A DNA stretch of 64,000 nucleotides from QHWT01 sp963755695 (GTDB taxonomy: Bacteria > Acidobacteriota > Vicinamibacteria > Vicinamibacterales > 2-12-FULL-66-21): positions 124,001 to 188,000 of the forward strand of contig CAVWLB010000003.1 in NCBI GenBank assembly GCA_963755695.1, given 5' to 3'. Shown in pieces: positions 34,257 through 42,215 of the stretch. The notes under the pieces are model-generated. The model was given only the letters and a program-made list of their open reading frames with translations, was not told where the DNA came from and did not search any database. The stretch's first letter is position 1. Each line of letters starts with the position of its first letter. Made by a program: the position numbers and the translations under genes.

Positions 34257-35088
34257 ATGCCGCGGCGAGATAGCCCACCACGCCGCTGTTGTCGCCAGAG
34301 ATCTCTCCCGAGTGTCCGTACTTCAGCACGCGCCCCTGGCGCGCGCCCCGTTCGCGCGCGGCCAGCATGACCGAAATGATCGGACCTCCGCCGCACGCGA
34401 CGTAGCGTCCGCGCTGCCCCTCAGGATACTGCTCGAACAGATCGAGCAGCCGCTCCGGATCGAACCCGGCGGCACACGAGGTGACCCGACCGTCGTGGGT
34501 TGCCGCCGCCGTCGCATCCAGGTAGTGCGACAGATCGGAACTGGCGACGAGCAGGATGCGACGATCCGGCGCCACCCGGGAGAGCGCCTCCGCGAGCGCG
34601 TCGATGGTTTCACGCGTCTGGAATGCCATGAGCAGGGGGACGATCGGCAGATCGGGCAGCAGCCGTTTCAAGAACGGCAGTTGCATCTCGAGAGAGTGCT
34701 CGCGGCCGTGCGCCTGCGGTCGCTCGACGATGACCGGTGAAAGTTGACGCAAGTCACGCGCCAGCGCCTCGTCGATCGACGCGGGGCCCAGCGGCGACTC
34801 GAACGCACCCGAGGGATACAAGGCGACGCCGTCGAACCCGACGAAGTGGGAGGGGCCAACGAGGATCGCCGCATCGTAGGGGCCACATGCCGCGGCGGCC
34901 TTGTAGGCATGGGCGGCGACTGGCCCCGAGAACATGATGCCGGCATGCGGCGCGATGATCGCGTCGACACGTCCATGCGGCACCAGCTCGACATCCGCGA
35001 GATAGGCGTCCACCTCGCGCGCCAGCGCACCTGCAGTGCCCGGGTACCACGTTCCGGCCACCGCCGTGGGTCTGTTCCCTGCTACCAT
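34231..35088 (-). CDS. MEMO1-family protein (AmmeMemoRadiSam system protein B)
   Basis: A 285-residue MEMO-like protein, start ATG 35088: RPTAVAGTWYPG at the N-terminus, IIAPHAGIMFSGPVAAHAYK, ILVGPSHFVGFDGVALYPSG, EHSLEMQLPFLKRLLPD, LVASSDLSHYLD and GHSGEISGDNSGVVGYLAAAF. The conserved His/Asp/Cys-type metal pocket of the dioxygenase-like fold is visible (APHAG, SSDLSHY). Function in bacteria is unknown. It overlaps AMMECR1 downstream and lies head-to-head with gatC, only 8 bases apart. Confidence 0.92.
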   Translation of the reverse strand: MVAGNRPTAVAGTWYPGTAGALAREVDAYLADVELVPHGRVDAIIAPHAGIMFSGPVAAHAYKAAAACGPYDAAILVGPSHFVGFDGVALYPSGAFESPLGPASIDEALARDLRQLSPVIVERPQAHGREHSLEMQLPFLKRLLPDLPIVPLLMAFQTRETIDALAEALSRVAPDRRILLVASSDLSHYLDATAAATHDGRVTSCAAGFDPERLLDLFEQYPEGQRGRYVACGGGPIISVMLAARERGARQGRVLKYGHSGEISGDNSGVVGYLAAAFGAFTDVH

Positions 35089-35096
35089 TCGCTCAC

Positions 35097-35402
35097 ATGC
35101 CGACGAACTTGACGCGCGCGGAGGTCGCGCGCATAGCAGCACTGGCGCGCCTCGAGCTCACGCCCGAGGAAACAGCGCTCTTCGCCGAACAGCTCGGGGC
35201 GATCCTTTCATATTTCGAGGAGCTGCGTCGCGCCGACACGACGGATGTTCCGCCAACCGCCCAGGTGGGGGCCCTCGCTGCCGCCCCGCTTCGAGAGGAC
35301 ACGGCCCGATCCTGCCTGGATCGTGATGTCCTGCTGCAGCAGGCGCCTGAGGCCGACCTCGACGCGGGTCTCTTCACCGTGCCGCGGGTGATTGGATCAT
35401 GA
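35097..35402 (+). CDS. gatC: Asp/Glu-tRNA(Asn/Gln) amidotransferase subunit C
   Basis: A 101-residue GatC (AEVARIAALARLELTPEETALFAEQLGAILSYFEELRRADT; VRPDE-type REDTARSCLDRD), the small subunit that stabilises GatA/GatB in the transamidation pathway to Asn- and Gln-tRNA. The start is 9 bases from the divergent MEMO1 start, so both promoters must lie inside the opposite gene or be shared. It overlaps gatA by four bases. Confidence 0.92.
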   Translation: MPTNLTRAEVARIAALARLELTPEETALFAEQLGAILSYFEELRRADTTDVPPTAQVGALAAAPLREDTARSCLDRDVLLQQAPEADLDAGLFTVPRVIGS

Positions 35403-36857
35403 GGCCCGAGGCCAGTGCCAGCGAAATCCGTGGGGCGATTGCCGACGGCGAGAGCTCTGCTGTGGAGATCTGCACACACGCGCTCGAAACCATCGCGCGT
35501 CTCGACCCTCAACTTCACGCCTTCAAGCTCGTCACGAGCGACGCTGCCGGGCGTCATGCTGCAGCGCTCGACGCCGGCACACTGCCGCGAGACGGCGGAC
35601 TCCTCGGCGTCCCGCTCGCGATCAAGGACAACATCTGCACGACCTCGGGCGCGACGACGGCGTGCTCGCGCATACTCGACGGCTATCTGCCGCCGTACGA
35701 CGCGACGGTCATTCAGCGGCTGACCCGCGCCGGCGCGGTGGTCGTCGGAAAGACGAATTGCGACGAATTCGCGATGGGATCGTCCACCGAGAACTCCGCG
35801 TTCGGCCCAACCCGGAACCCCTGGGCGCTCGATCGCACGCCCGGAGGGTCGAGCGGCGGATCAGCAGCCGCGGTCGCAAGCGGGATGGTGCCGATCGCGC
35901 TGGGCTCCGACACTGGCGGATCGATTCGTCAGCCCGCAGCGCTCTGTGGTGTCCTGGGACTGAAGCCCACCTACGGACGCGTCTCGCGCTACGGCCTGAT
36001 TGCGTTCGCCTCATCGTTCGATCAGATTGGGCCCATCACCAGAACGGCGGGGGATGCCGCCGACGCTGCTGGCGGTCATCGCCGGACACGACCCACAGGA
36101 CGCCACGTCGGTAGATACGCCGGTTCCCGACTATCGCGCCGCGCTCACCGGCGACGTTCGCGGATTACGTATCGGCGTGCCGCGCCATCTCCTGGCGACC
36201 GGGGTCGAGCCAGACGTTGCCTCTGCGTTCGATCGCGCCCTCGGCGAGCTCACACAGGCGGGAGCGACGCTCAAGGACGTGACGCTCGCGCACGCGGACC
36301 TGGCCATCGCCGTCTATTACCTGATTGGCAACGCGGAGGCGAGCTCCAACCTCGCCCGCTACGACGGCGTGCGATACGGTGTGCGCGCCGAGGCCGCGAG
36401 CACCCAGGAAATGTACGCCCGCACGCGCGATCGCGGCTTTGGCGCGGAAGTGAAGCGGCGGATCATGATTGGCACCTATGTCCTCAGCGCTGGCTATTAC
36501 GACGCGTACTATCTGAAGGCGCAGCAGGTACGGACGTTGATTCGCCGCGACTACGAGCTGGCCTTCGCCGAGGTCGACGTCGTCGCCGTGCCGACGAGTC
36601 CGACCGCGGCATTCCGGCTCGGTGAACGCGCGGCCGATCCCATTCAGATGTACTTGTCCGATGTGTTCACCGTCAGCGCCAACCTCGCGGGACTGCCGGC
36701 GATCTCGATCCCGTGCGGCCTCACGCGCGATCGGTTGCCCGCGGGGTTGCAGCTGACGGCTCGCCCGTTCGACGAATCCACGCTCCTGCGCATCGCCGAT
36801 GCGCTCGAGCGGAGGACGGCGTGGGCCACGGAACGGCCTCCGATCTTTGCGTCATGA
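35399..36857 (+). CDS. gatA: Asp/Glu-tRNA(Asn/Gln) amidotransferase subunit A, one frameshift
   Basis: The Amidase-signature subunit that releases ammonia from glutamine. Lys in GVPLAIKDN, and the Ser-cisSer-Lys triad region GGSSGGSAAAVASGMVPIALGSDTGGSIR, are intact. At about 36062 an extra base splits the frame (TRTAGDAA / LLAVIAGHDPQDATSVDTPVPD); removing it gives an unbroken 485-residue GatA. The downstream half contains VYYLIGNAEASSNLARYDGVRYG and AFRLGE. The stop overlaps the start of the acetyltransferase gene. gatB is not present nearby. Confidence 0.92.
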
Positions 36858-37645
36858 TTGCCACAGCACTCGAGCGTGTGCCCGACGATCCATGGCGGGT
36901 CGATACGCGCGGGATGCTGCTCTCGGGCCGTGCCGAGGTTTTGTTCCCGTCGACGCCGGAGAGCGTGGCCGACGGGTTCGTCGTGTGTCTGGAGGACGCG
37001 GCGCTGGTCGCGGTCGTCGGCCGTCCGCCACGCGCGCTCATTCGTGATTGCGTGAACGACCTCGAGGGAGACGTCAACGTGCTCTGCCAGCCGACTGACG
37101 CGACGCACGTCGGAGCCGTGCTCGTCGGCTGGCCGCGCACCATGGCAATCCTTCACACGCTGCGCGCACACCCGCCGTGGGCGGAGGGTAACGAGCCGGA
37201 TACGCGAATCTTCCATGCCGCCGACGCGCCGTCGCTCGCACACGTCCCCGCTTCGCTGCGACGCGAACTGCTCGAGGCGCTGAGCGGACGCACCATCTCG
37301 CGATTTGTGCCAGGAGACCTACCGGATCGCGACGTTCCCCCGCCACTCGAACCGACGCCAATCGCTGCTTCGTGGAGCGGAGGCCGGCCGGTCTCGTTCT
37401 GCTATCCAGTATTGAGAACCGAATCGTGGTGGGACATCTCGATTGAAACGCTCGAGGCCTATCGGCGCCAGGGCCACGCCGGACGCGCCGTCCGCGCGAT
37501 GACCCGGCACATGTGGCAAACCGGACGATCCCCGGTGTGGGGCGCGACCGTTGCCAACATCTCGTCGTTGGAGCTGGCGCACAGCCTCGGATTTCAGGAA
37601 GTCGGTCGTTTGTGCGTCTTCACGCAACGGCCGGACGCCGGTTAG
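36854..37645 (+). CDS. GNAT-type N-acetyltransferase
   Basis: A 263-residue protein translationally coupled to gatA (ATGA overlap). The N-terminal half is unusual for the family. The C-terminal half (about 165-255) is a GNAT/FR47-like domain: SFCYPVLRTESWWDISIETLEAYRRQGHAGRAVRAMTRHMWQTGRSPVWGATVANISSLELAHSLGFQEVGRLCVF, with the acetyl-CoA pyrophosphate loop RRQGHAGRA and the NxxSLxLAxxLGF motif. The substrate is unknown. Its end overlaps a minus-strand gene by 26 bases. Confidence 0.8.
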   Translation: MIATALERVPDDPWRVDTRGMLLSGRAEVLFPSTPESVADGFVVCLEDAALVAVVGRPPRALIRDCVNDLEGDVNVLCQPTDATHVGAVLVGWPRTMAILHTLRAHPPWAEGNEPDTRIFHAADAPSLAHVPASLRRELLEALSGRTISRFVPGDLPDRDVPPPLEPTPIAASWSGGRPVSFCYPVLRTESWWDISIETLEAYRRQGHAGRAVRAMTRHMWQTGRSPVWGATVANISSLELAHSLGFQEVGRLCVFTQRPDAG

Positions 37646-37910
37646 CCCTGACCAGCAGCCACACCAGTCCCGCCACCAGCAAGAACGGCAGGAGCGGTAC
37701 GAAGAGCACCGCCGCCACCGCTGTCGCGACGATCACCCCGACGACGAACAGAACGGGCGCGACGATCAGGCCGAAAATTGCAGCCAGGATGAACTTGATC
37801 AACAGCAGCGGCAGCAGAATCACCCGTACGACGAGCTTGACAAACAGGAGCGCGACGAAGATGACGGCAAGTACCGCGCCGAGCAGCACCGCCGCGAAGA
37901 CGAGCTCCAT
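37620..37910 (-). CDS. Small membrane protein (96 residues)
   Basis: Two or three hydrophobic helices (VFAAVLLGAVLAVIFVALLFVKLVVRVILLPLLLIKFILAAIFGLIVAPVLFVVGVIVATAVAAVLFVPLLPFLLVAGLVWLLV). The basic end is RANRRPAVA. No family recognised. It is the last gene of the hsp20-hsp20-rpoZ operon, 8 bases after the previous gene. Confidence 0.6.
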   Translation of the reverse strand: MELVFAAVLLGAVLAVIFVALLFVKLVVRVILLPLLLIKFILAAIFGLIVAPVLFVVGVIVATAVAAVLFVPLLPFLLVAGLVWLLVRANRRPAVA

Positions 37911-37918
37911 GCATCCTC

Positions 37919-38188
37919 CTACATGGACTGATTACGCCGCTGCGCTTCTTGAAGTTCCGGTGTCTGAAGCTGATCGACGGGACCGCGTGGAACGTCAGGA
38001 GGGATGTAGCGCGGCGTGGTCCCGAGCCGCTCGTCCAGGTTGCGGACGACGCGCGCGTTACGGCCACCAGGCTTCAGCTTCCGCAGATTGAAGAGCACGC
38101 AGAAGCCGATGAAGAGCGCGAGGATGAAAAGCGAACTGACCGTGAACCCCTGCAGCGCTCCAAACACCAGCCGCCACAGATCGCTCAC
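37919..38188 (-). CDS. Small membrane-anchored protein (89 residues)
   Basis: An N-terminal membrane helix (LQGFTVSSLFILALFIGFCVLF), then a cytoplasmic basic, proline-containing tail (LRKLKPGGRNARVVRNLDERLGTTPRYIPPDVPRG). No family recognised. Its start overlaps the rpoZ stop by four bases, so expression follows RNA polymerase omega. Confidence 0.6.
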   Translation of the reverse strand: MSDLWRLVFGALQGFTVSSLFILALFIGFCVLFNLRKLKPGGRNARVVRNLDERLGTTPRYIPPDVPRGPVDQLQTPELQEAQRRNQSM

Positions 38189-38442
38189 CGATTCTCGATA
38201 CCCGAATATCCCGCTGGAAGCGTGTACTGAACGGAACCCTTGCGCACTTCTTCCATGGCAATGCGTTCGAGCTTGTGCGGGCCTGCGGGTTGCCGGTCGA
38301 TGCGCGGAAGGGCGCCGCGGCGCAGTTGTTTGGCACGCTGGGCCGCCACGTCGACAAAAAGGAACCGGCTGGTAATCGGCGGCGCAGGAGTTTCGTTCTG
38401 ATCCTGCGCCGCGTCTGTGACTTGGAGGTCGTTGTCGGCCAT
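38185..38442 (-). CDS. rpoZ: DNA-directed RNA polymerase omega subunit
   Basis: An 85-residue protein whose core SRFLFVDVAAQRAKQLRRGALPRI and PHKLERIAMEEVRKGSVQY matches RpoZ (the ARxRAxQLxxG helix and xPxxIAMEEIxxG helix), which helps assemble beta-prime into RNA polymerase. The N-terminal 20 residues are an acidic, disordered extension. The position is odd: it is directly behind two hsp20 genes (5 bases) instead of gmk or dinG-type neighbours, so its transcription probably comes partly from the heat-shock promoter. Confidence 0.82.
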   Translation of the reverse strand: MADNDLQVTDAAQDQNETPAPPITSRFLFVDVAAQRAKQLRRGALPRIDRQPAGPHKLERIAMEEVRKGSVQYTLPAGYSGIENR

Positions 38443-38446
38443 TCCG

Positions 38447-38890
38447 TTAGTCTACATCGACCGAAATCTGGCGCGGCTTCGCCTCCTCGCGCTGCGGCAG
38501 CCGGACGGTCAGCACGCCGTCGCGATACTCCGCCTTCACTCGAGACGGGTCGACGGTGTTCGGCAGTGTGAACGACCGCGAACAGGCGCCATTGACGCGC
38601 TCGCTGCGGTGATACTGCCCGTCGGCCACGCTGTCGTCCTTGCGGCGCACGCCACGGATCGTCAGGGTGTTGTTCTCGACCGTGAGATCGATATCTTCGC
38701 GCTTCAGTCCGGGTAACTCGGCCTTGAGCACGATTTCCTTCTCAGCGGTCTCGTAAATGTCCACAGCGGGCAACCACGCGCCCGCTCCGGACACATCTTC
38801 ACGGCCGCGGTCGTAGACGTTGCCCCAGATCCGATTCATCCGATCCTGCATCGTCGCCAGCTCGCGCATGAGATCCCACTGCTGCGTCAT
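38447..38890 (-). CDS. Hsp20-family small heat-shock protein
   Basis: 147 residues with a complete alpha-crystallin domain (LPAVDIYETAEKEIVLKAELPGLKREDIDLTVENNTLTIRGVRRKDD; SFTLPNTVDPSRVKAEYRDGVLTVRLPQREEAKPRQISV). The V/I-x-I/V-type C-terminal motif is present (ISVDVD). As an ATP-independent chaperone it would hold unfolding proteins. It is second in the operon, 6 bases after a closely related hsp20, with which it shares PQREEAKP, so a tandem duplication is likely. Confidence 0.93.
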   Translation of the reverse strand: MTQQWDLMRELATMQDRMNRIWGNVYDRGREDVSGAGAWLPAVDIYETAEKEIVLKAELPGLKREDIDLTVENNTLTIRGVRRKDDSVADGQYHRSERVNGACSRSFTLPNTVDPSRVKAEYRDGVLTVRLPQREEAKPRQISVDVD

Positions 38891-38896
38891 CGTCGC

Positions 38897-39325
38897 CTAC
38901 TCCTTGATCTCGATCTGCTTTGGCTTGGCTTCCTCGCGCTGCGGTACGCGAATGGTCAGCACGCCATCCTTATAAGAAGCCTGGATGCGGGCGGCATCGA
39001 CCGTGGCGGGCAGAGTAAAGGAGCGCATAAAGCTGCCGTGCTGACGTTCGACGCGGTGGTAGTTGTCGCGCGAAGTCTCAACCTCGCTCTTCCGTTCCCC
39101 TTTCAGCGTGAGAACGCCATTGTCGTAGGTGATGGTGATGTCTTCTCGCTTCACGGCGGGGAGCTCGGCCTTCAGCACGAACTCGTGATCATCGTTCTCG
39201 TACACATCGACAGCGGGCACCCACGCGCGATCGAACCCGCCATAAAACTCGGAAAACATACGGTTGAGCCGGTCGACTTCCATCGACGCCAGCTCGCGAA
39301 CAGGATTCCAGCGAACCAGAGTCAT
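38897..39325 (-). CDS. Hsp20-family small heat-shock protein
   Basis: 142 residues: WVPAVDVYENDDHEFVLKAELPAVKREDITITYDNGVLTLKGERKSEVE and YHRVERQHGSFMRSFTLPATVDAARIQASYKDGVLTIRVPQREEAKPKQIEI, the full alpha-crystallin domain ending with the IEI anchor motif. It is the first gene of the operon, with ATG 39325 preceded by a good ribosome site (AAGGAGG). The promoter is immediately upstream (see the promoter entry). Probably heat- or stress-induced. Confidence 0.94.
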   Translation of the reverse strand: MTLVRWNPVRELASMEVDRLNRMFSEFYGGFDRAWVPAVDVYENDDHEFVLKAELPAVKREDITITYDNGVLTLKGERKSEVETSRDNYHRVERQHGSFMRSFTLPATVDAARIQASYKDGVLTIRVPQREEAKPKQIEIKE

Positions 39326-39348
39326 GTCTCTTTGCCTCCTTAATATCC

Positions 39349-39367
39349 CGTCGAAACTTGTTCGACG
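39349..39367. promoter_or_regulatory. Leader hairpin before hsp20
   Basis: CGTCGAA (39349-39355) and TTCGACG (39361-39367) form a perfect 7-bp stem with a 5-base loop. It lies in the 5' untranslated leader of the minus-strand hsp20 mRNA, just upstream of the ribosome site. A role as an RNA thermometer is possible but not shown: the stem does not itself cover the Shine-Dalgarno bases. Confidence 0.45.
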
Positions 39368-39372
39368 TTTCC

Positions 39373-39401
39373 AATATAGATGTTATATGAGTTTGTGTCA
39401 A
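39373..39401 (-). promoter_or_regulatory. Sigma-70-type promoter of the hsp20-rpoZ operon
   Basis: On the minus strand, a consensus -35 TTGACA (39401-39396), a 17-base spacer and a -10 TATATT (39378-39373). It is the best promoter match in the window and lies in a strikingly AT-rich pocket of a GC-rich genome. The spacing to hsp20 leaves a leader of about 40 bases. Confidence 0.75.
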
Positions 39402-39433
39402 GCAGCTTATCTATGCGTATGACACTCATATAA
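39383..39433. promoter_or_regulatory. Dyad over the divergent hsp20 promoters (putative operator)
   Basis: TTATATGAGT (39383-39392) is repeated inverted as ACTCATATAA (39424-39433), and inner arms TGTCA/TGACA (39396-39400, 39420-39424) extend it. The dyad overlaps the -35 of the leftward promoter and the -10 of the rightward one. It does not match CIRCE or HAIR elements I know. A shared repressor site is an inference. Confidence 0.5.
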
Positions 39434-39434
39434 T
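39407..39434 (+). promoter_or_regulatory. Promoter for the divergent hsp20 gene
   Basis: A perfect -10 TATAAT at 39429-39434, with a weak -35 (TTATCT, 39407-39412, spacer 16). It leads to the ATG at 39452 with a leader of roughly 10 bases, which leaves no room for a normal ribosome site. Leaderless-type initiation or a later start (39479) may apply. Confidence 0.55.
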
Positions 39435-39451
39435 ACCCGCTCATCAGATGG

Positions 39452-39937
39452 ATGGCAAGAGTGCCGACGCCAACAGGGATGCTAGAATCCCCTGCAGTGG
39501 CCCGGATTTACTTTGAACGACGCGACTTGCCGGAGGATCTCCAGCGCCTTTTCGACATGATCTGGGAGGGTCAACCGTCGGAGCGCCCTATTCCGGCCGC
39601 CGAATGCAGTCCCCCGCTCGACGTCATCGAGAGCGAAATGGGGATCGAGATCGTGGTCGACATGCCGGGGGTAGTCCCGGACGCGGTCCAAATCGTGTTT
39701 GCGCGAAACGTCCTGATGATTGCCGGCGACAAGACGCCTCTCGCCTGCGACCATCCCGAAGCGGCATTTCACCTGGCCGAACGATCGTTCGGACGGTTCA
39801 CGCGTGTGGTGCGCCTCGACGGGGCATTCGATGCCGGCCGTGCGAACGCGGCGTTCTCCGCAGGCGAACTCCGGATCACCATGCCGCGGCTCGACGACCG
39901 GCGAGGTCAGGAAATCCGGATCCCCGTTCGCGCGTAG
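39452..39937 (+). CDS. Divergent Hsp20-family protein
   Basis: 161 residues with an alpha-crystallin domain more diverged than its neighbours: PPLDVIESEMGIEIVVDMPGVVPDAVQIVFARNVLMIAGDKTP and ERSFGRFTRVVRLDGAFDAGRANAAFSAGELRITMPRLDDRRGQEIRIPV. The IRIPV end is the anchoring motif. An in-frame ATG at 39479 is an alternative start. It is transcribed away from the hsp20-rpoZ operon from a shared regulatory region and followed one base later by the YmdB-type gene. Confidence 0.85.
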   Translation: MARVPTPTGMLESPAVARIYFERRDLPEDLQRLFDMIWEGQPSERPIPAAECSPPLDVIESEMGIEIVVDMPGVVPDAVQIVFARNVLMIAGDKTPLACDHPEAAFHLAERSFGRFTRVVRLDGAFDAGRANAAFSAGELRITMPRLDDRRGQEIRIPVRA

Positions 39938-39938
39938 C

Positions 39939-40760
39939 ATGCGGATTCTCTTCATCGGCGACATCTTTGGAAAACCGGGTCGGGAAATCGCGCGTCGCGC
40001 CGTGCCTGGCCTGGTCGAGCGCGAGTCGCTCGACTTCGTCATTGCCAACGTCGAGAATTCCGCGGCGGGTTTCGGCGTCACCGGCGATATCGCCGAGACG
40101 ATCCTCAGTTACGGCGTCGACGCGATGACCACCGGCAATCACGTGTGGGACAAGAAGGAGATCCTTGATTACATTCCGCGGCAACCGAAGCTGCTGCGGC
40201 CGGCGAACTTCCCCACCGGTGTTCCGGGACGCGGCAGTTATCTCGGACGCACCCGCACCGGCGAACCAATCGGCGTCGTCAATGTCATGGGCCGGATCTT
40301 CATGCAGCCGCTCGACGATCCTTTCGTGATCGTCCGCCGGGAAATCGATGCGCTCAGACCCAAGGCCCGGGTGATCATCGTGGACTTCCACGCCGAGGCG
40401 ACATCCGAAAAGCTGGCGATGGGCTGGCACCTCGACGGCCGGGCGACCGCCGTCTTCGGCACACACACGCACGTGCAGACGGCTGACGACCGAATCCTCC
40501 CCAACGGGACCGCCTACATCACCGATGCGGGCATGACCGGCCCGCACGATTCGATCATTGGCGTGACGACGGAGGTCGCGCTCGGACGATTTCTCACGAG
40601 CATGCCGGCGAAATTCGAGTCGGCGACCGGCCCCGGCCGGCTGAATGCGGTCATTGTCACCGCGGACCAGGCCACCGGCCGCGCGACCGCCATCGAGCGG
40701 CTGAATCTGTCCGCTTCTGAAGTCGAAGCGCTCGCTGCGAAGAGCGCCACGGAGCGCTGA
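39939..40760 (+). CDS. YmdB-type metallophosphoesterase (2',3'-cyclic nucleotide phosphodiesterase family)
   Basis: A 273-residue protein: MRILFIGDIFGKPGRE, IANVENSAAGFGVTGDIAETILSYGVDAMTTGNHVWDKKEI, LLRPANFP and VIIVDFHAEATSEKLAMGWHLDGRATAVFGTHTHVQTADDRILPNGTAYITDAGMTGPHDSIIG. The di-metal ligands (GD, EN, GNHxWD, FHAE, GTHTHV) are complete. YmdB in Bacillus acts on cyclic nucleotides and affects biofilm and mRNA decay; the substrate here is inferred from the family. Followed by xseA one base later. Confidence 0.92.
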   Translation: MRILFIGDIFGKPGREIARRAVPGLVERESLDFVIANVENSAAGFGVTGDIAETILSYGVDAMTTGNHVWDKKEILDYIPRQPKLLRPANFPTGVPGRGSYLGRTRTGEPIGVVNVMGRIFMQPLDDPFVIVRREIDALRPKARVIIVDFHAEATSEKLAMGWHLDGRATAVFGTHTHVQTADDRILPNGTAYITDAGMTGPHDSIIGVTTEVALGRFLTSMPAKFESATGPGRLNAVIVTADQATGRATAIERLNLSASEVEALAAKSATER

Positions 40761-40761
40761 C

Positions 40762-42183
40762 GTGCCGGACCTGTTCGATATCCCCTTCGAAGACGAACGG
40801 GGGGAACCTGACATGGCGGCGCCGTCGCGCCGGATCGAACGCCGCGTCTACTCCGTCGCCGAGCTCACTGCCGCCATTCGGAGCGTTCTTGAATCCAGCT
40901 TCGGCGACGTGTGGGTCGAAGGAGAGATCTCGAACTGCCGAGTGTGGAACACCGGCCACATGTACTTCACGTTGAAGGATGGAAATGCGCAGATCAAGGC
41001 GGTGATGTTCAGAACCGCCGTGCGCTATCTCCGCTTCAAGCCCGAGGACGGACTGCACGTGGTCGCGCGCGGACGGCTCGGGGTCTACGAGCCGAAGGGT
41101 GAGTACCAGATCGTCTGCGAGCACATGGAGCCCCACGGTCTGGGCGCATTGCAGCTCGCCTTCGATCAGTTGAAGAAGCGGCTTCAAGCCGAGGGATTGT
41201 TCGCCGCGGAGCGCAAGCGTCCGCTGCCGGCACTGCCGCGCAGGATCGGGATCGTCACATCGCTCGATGGCGCCGCCATTCGCGACATCCTGAAAGTGCT
41301 GCGCCGGCGCGCGCCGAACGCGAGCGTGTTGATCCGTCCGGCGCGTGTGCAGGGAGAAGGAGCGGCGGAGGACGTCGCGCGCGGGCTGAAGGCCATCGTG
41401 CGCGTCAACGGCGTCGATGTCGTCATCGTCGGCCGCGGCGGCGGATCGGTTGAAGATCTCTGGGCGTTCAATGAAGAGCGGCTCGCGCGAGCCATTGCCG
41501 CCTGTCCGGTGCCGGTGATTTCGGCAGTCGGACACGAGGTCGACTTCACTATTGCCGACTTCGTCGCCGATTTACGCGCGCCAACTCCGTCGGCGGCGGC
41601 AGAGATGGTCGTCGCGGCGAAAGACGAGTTCTGCCATCGCATCGATCGTCTGGCCGGGCGGCTGCGAGCCTCGGCCCGAAGCGATCTGCAGCGGCGTCGA
41701 AACCTGGTCCACGCTCTTTCAAGTCGGCGCGGTCTGGCCGCGTTCCCGGCGCGGCTTGCTCTTCGTGGCCGTCATGCGGCGGAGCTGACCCATCACGTGC
41801 GGGGAGCCGCGCGCACGGTCATCGCCCGACGCGCTCGCACGTACGCAGCGCTACGCCAGCGGCTCGACGCGCAGGACCTGGCGCGGCATCTCGCATCGAT
41901 CCGCGCTCGTTTGACGGTTGCCGAAGGACGGTTGACCGGCGCCGCGCGACGAACGCAGCATCGCACGGACGCACGATTCCGCGCGCTCGCCGGGCGACTG
42001 GAAAACCTGAGCCCGCTTGCCGTGCTCGCGCGCGGCTATGCCGTGTGCTGGAACGAGGACAAGACGGCCATCATCCGCAGCGCCGCGTCCGTCGCCGCCG
42101 GCGACTCGGTTCGCGTGACGCTTGCGAATGGCGAGCTGTCGTGCCGGGTTACTGGCTCGGGAGAAGGCAGCCGCGAACCGTGA
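40762..42183 (+). CDS. xseA: Exodeoxyribonuclease VII large subunit
   Basis: 473 residues from a GTG start (MPDLFDIPFEDERGEPD). The OB-fold domain (VWVEGEISNCRVWNTGHMYFTLKDGNAQIKAVMF) is followed by the catalytic domain with GIVTSLDGAAIRDIL, RPARVQGEGAAEDVARGL, RGGGSVEDLWAFNEE and ISAVGHEVDFTIADFVADLRAPTPSAAAE, then a coiled-coil and a C-terminal LARGYAVCW segment. It degrades single-stranded DNA from either end with XseB. The last codons run into a repeat. The real start could be a few codons later. Confidence 0.95.
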   Translation: MPDLFDIPFEDERGEPDMAAPSRRIERRVYSVAELTAAIRSVLESSFGDVWVEGEISNCRVWNTGHMYFTLKDGNAQIKAVMFRTAVRYLRFKPEDGLHVVARGRLGVYEPKGEYQIVCEHMEPHGLGALQLAFDQLKKRLQAEGLFAAERKRPLPALPRRIGIVTSLDGAAIRDILKVLRRRAPNASVLIRPARVQGEGAAEDVARGLKAIVRVNGVDVVIVGRGGGSVEDLWAFNEERLARAIAACPVPVISAVGHEVDFTIADFVADLRAPTPSAAAEMVVAAKDEFCHRIDRLAGRLRASARSDLQRRRNLVHALSSRRGLAAFPARLALRGRHAAELTHHVRGAARTVIARRARTYAALRQRLDAQDLARHLASIRARLTVAEGRLTGAARRTQHRTDARFRALAGRLENLSPLAVLARGYAVCWNEDKTAIIRSAASVAAGDSVRVTLANGELSCRVTGSGEGSREP

Positions 42184-42208
42184 ACTGCGAACCGCAAACC
42201 GCAAACTG
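42171..42208. repeat. GCGAACCGCAAACCGCAAACT-word repeat spanning the xseA stop
   Basis: CCGCGAACCG, GCGAACCG, GCAAACCGCAAACT: the reverse-complement vocabulary of the 21161-21214 repeat. It overlaps the last codons of xseA (GSREP) and fills the gap to xseB. Confidence 0.6.
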
Positions 42209-42215
42209 ATTTGCT

